Positions 4,672 to 5,769 of a stretch of 5,769 bases of DNA are shown one piece after another (position 1 is the stretch's first letter; every line of letters starts with the position of its first letter). The notes under the pieces are model-generated. The model was not told the origin of the DNA and did not search any database. It saw only the letters and a list, made by a program, of their open reading frames with translations. Source of the stretch: Dehalococcoidia bacterium (lineage in GTDB: Bacteria; Chloroflexota; Dehalococcoidia; Dehalococcoidales; JAUVZE01); the NCBI GenBank assembly GCA_030602665.1, contig JAUVZE010000075.1, positions 1 to 5,769 on the forward strand, given 5' to 3'. The translations under genes were made by a program, and so were the position numbers.

Positions 4672-5769
4672 ATGGGGAGTAGAAGCAGAGAGGAAGGCAA
4701 AGAATATGTCCTCAAGATGGCCAAAGAGCATGGTGTGGAGTTCATCAGGCTGTGGTTTACTGATATCCTGGGGTTCCTAAAGAGCTTTGCCATTACCGTT
4801 GAGGAATTGGAAGGTGCTCTGGAAGAGGGGATGGGTTTTGACGGCTCCTCAATTGAAGGGTTTGCCCGTATTGACGAAAGCGATATGGTGGCTCTTCCCG
4901 ACCCTGATACCTTCCAGCTGCTCCCCTGGGGACCCCAAGAGCACCATACTGTAGCCCGAATGTTTTGCGACATTTTGAAACCCGGTGGTGAGCCTTTTGA
5001 GGGCGACCCCAGGTGTGTCCTGAAGAAAAACCTGAAACGGGCAGCCGACATGGGCTACACCTTCTATGTGGGGCCGGAGCTGGAGTACTTCTACTTTCAG
5101 GACTCCAAGGGAACTGAACCCCTGGATCAAGGGGGCTACTTTGATATGACCCCCCGGGACGCCGCTACTGACCTGAGGAGAGAAACAGTAATCATCCTGG
5201 AGGAGATGGGCATCGGTGTCGAGTATTCCCATCACGAGGTTGCTCCCAGCCAGCACGAGATAGACATGAGGTATACTGATGCTCTGACCATGGCTGACAA
5301 CGTGATGACCTACCGCCTGGTGGTAAAAGAGGTTGCTCTAAAGTACGGGGTCTATGCCACCTTCATGCCTAAGCCGGTTTTTGGTATCAACGGGAGCGGC
5401 ATGCATGTCCACCAGTCACTGTTCAAGGGTGACCGCAACGCCTTCTTTGACAAAGATGATAAGTATCACCTTTCTAGGATAGCTAGGTACTATATAGCCG
5501 GGCTACTCAAGAATGCTCCCGAAATCACGTCTGTCACCAATCAGTGGATTAATTCCTATAAGCGGCTGGTCCCTGGTTACGAGGCACCGGTGTACCTCTC
5601 CTGGGCGCGGCGGAACCGCTCTGACCTGATTCGAGTCCCTGAGTATAGGCCAGGCAGGGAAAAGGCCACCAGGATAGAGTTCAGGTCTCCTGACCCCGCC
5701 TGCAACCCCTATCTTGCCTTCAGCGTGATGCTGGCTGCCGGGCTGGAAGGAGTTGAGAAGGAATACGAA
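4672..5769 (+). CDS. glnA: Glutamine synthetase type I, GSI-alpha-like (3' end outside window)
   Basis: GlnA makes glutamine from glutamate, ammonia and ATP as a cytoplasmic dodecamer, the main entry of ammonia into metabolism. The frame runs without a stop from ATG 4672 to the window edge: 366 codons of an expected ~440-470. The start is set by the GGGAGGT SD 7 nt upstream. Motifs in order are FDGSSIEGFARIDESDM (residues 57-72), metal ligands Glu136 and Glu138 in GPELEYFYF, HHEVAPSQHEID (187-198, Glu189 and Glu196), NGSGMHVHQS (240-249, His245), the flap NSYKRLVPGYEAP (294-306, Glu304), and RIEFRSPDPACNPY (334-347). The spacing fits the shorter GSI-alpha form seen in Bacillus. Arg66 aligns with the Bacillus Arg62 used in glutamine feedback. 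The segment that would show an adenylylation tyrosine lies beyond the end, so that control cannot be judged. Many codons end in G or C, consistent with strong expression. Confidence 0.97.
   Translation, partial: MGSRSREEGKEYVLKMAKEHGVEFIRLWFTDILGFLKSFAITVEELEGALEEGMGFDGSSIEGFARIDESDMVALPDPDTFQLLPWGPQEHHTVARMFCDILKPGGEPFEGDPRCVLKKNLKRAADMGYTFYVGPELEYFYFQDSKGTEPLDQGGYFDMTPRDAATDLRRETVIILEEMGIGVEYSHHEVAPSQHEIDMRYTDALTMADNVMTYRLVVKEVALKYGVYATFMPKPVFGINGSGMHVHQSLFKGDRNAFFDKDDKYHLSRIARYYIAGLLKNAPEITSVTNQWINSYKRLVPGYEAPVYLSWARRNRSDLIRVPEYRPGREKATRIEFRSPDPACNPYLAFSVMLAAGLEGVEKEYE

Noticed and set aside
4849..5256. 135-codon minus-strand ORF within glnA
   Set aside because: It is a shadow of the glutamine synthetase reading frame, whose motifs are continuous across it.

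Overview
The window reads as a piece of a bacterial chromosome with compact housekeeping genes. The order thiL-tsaE-tsaB, followed by ndk, rsfS and glnA, together with the GC-moderate protein sequences and G/C-rich hairpin repeats between genes, suggests an uncultured Chloroflexota bacterium of the Dehalococcoidia type. This placement rests on remembered synteny and protein style, not on a search, so I hold it at moderate confidence. No phage genes, transposases, CRISPR arrays, rRNA or tRNA genes were seen.

Left part (1-3033, + strand): the 3' end of thiL (thiamine-monophosphate kinase) is followed by about 250 bp of stacked hairpins, including the first copy of a ~118 bp repeat. Then come tsaE and tsaB, two partners of the tRNA t6A37 modification machinery. 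After a 2-nt gap follows a 366-residue protein that joins a PaaI-type hotdog thioesterase to a beta-phosphoglucomutase-like HAD phosphatase. The tight spacing makes tsaE, tsaB and the fusion gene one likely operon.

Middle (3034-4140): a second copy of the repeat (3051-3165) separates the fusion gene from ndk (nucleoside diphosphate kinase, + strand). Converging on ndk from the other side is rsfS (ribosomal silencing factor, - strand). Its conserved N-terminus runs back to a CTG codon just after an in-frame stop, with no ATG/GTG/TTG available at that point. An extended -10 promoter (TGGTATAAT) lies just upstream of it.

Right part (4141-5769): about 245 bp with no recognisable gene is followed by a 56-codon ORF with a good ribosome binding site. 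Its first 12 codons look like the start of hisH, and the codons from GAGNL onward look like the last ~50 residues of hisF. This appears to be the scar of a deletion in a histidine operon. Next comes a 21-bp tandem repeat carrying TATAAT-like boxes, and then glnA (type I glutamine synthetase, GSI-alpha-like), whose 3' end lies outside the window.

The items most worth a second look are the hisH/hisF chimera, the thioesterase-HAD fusion, the paired hairpin/G-quadruplex repeats, and the apparent CTG start of rsfS. I did not find a defence system or other new multi-gene system.
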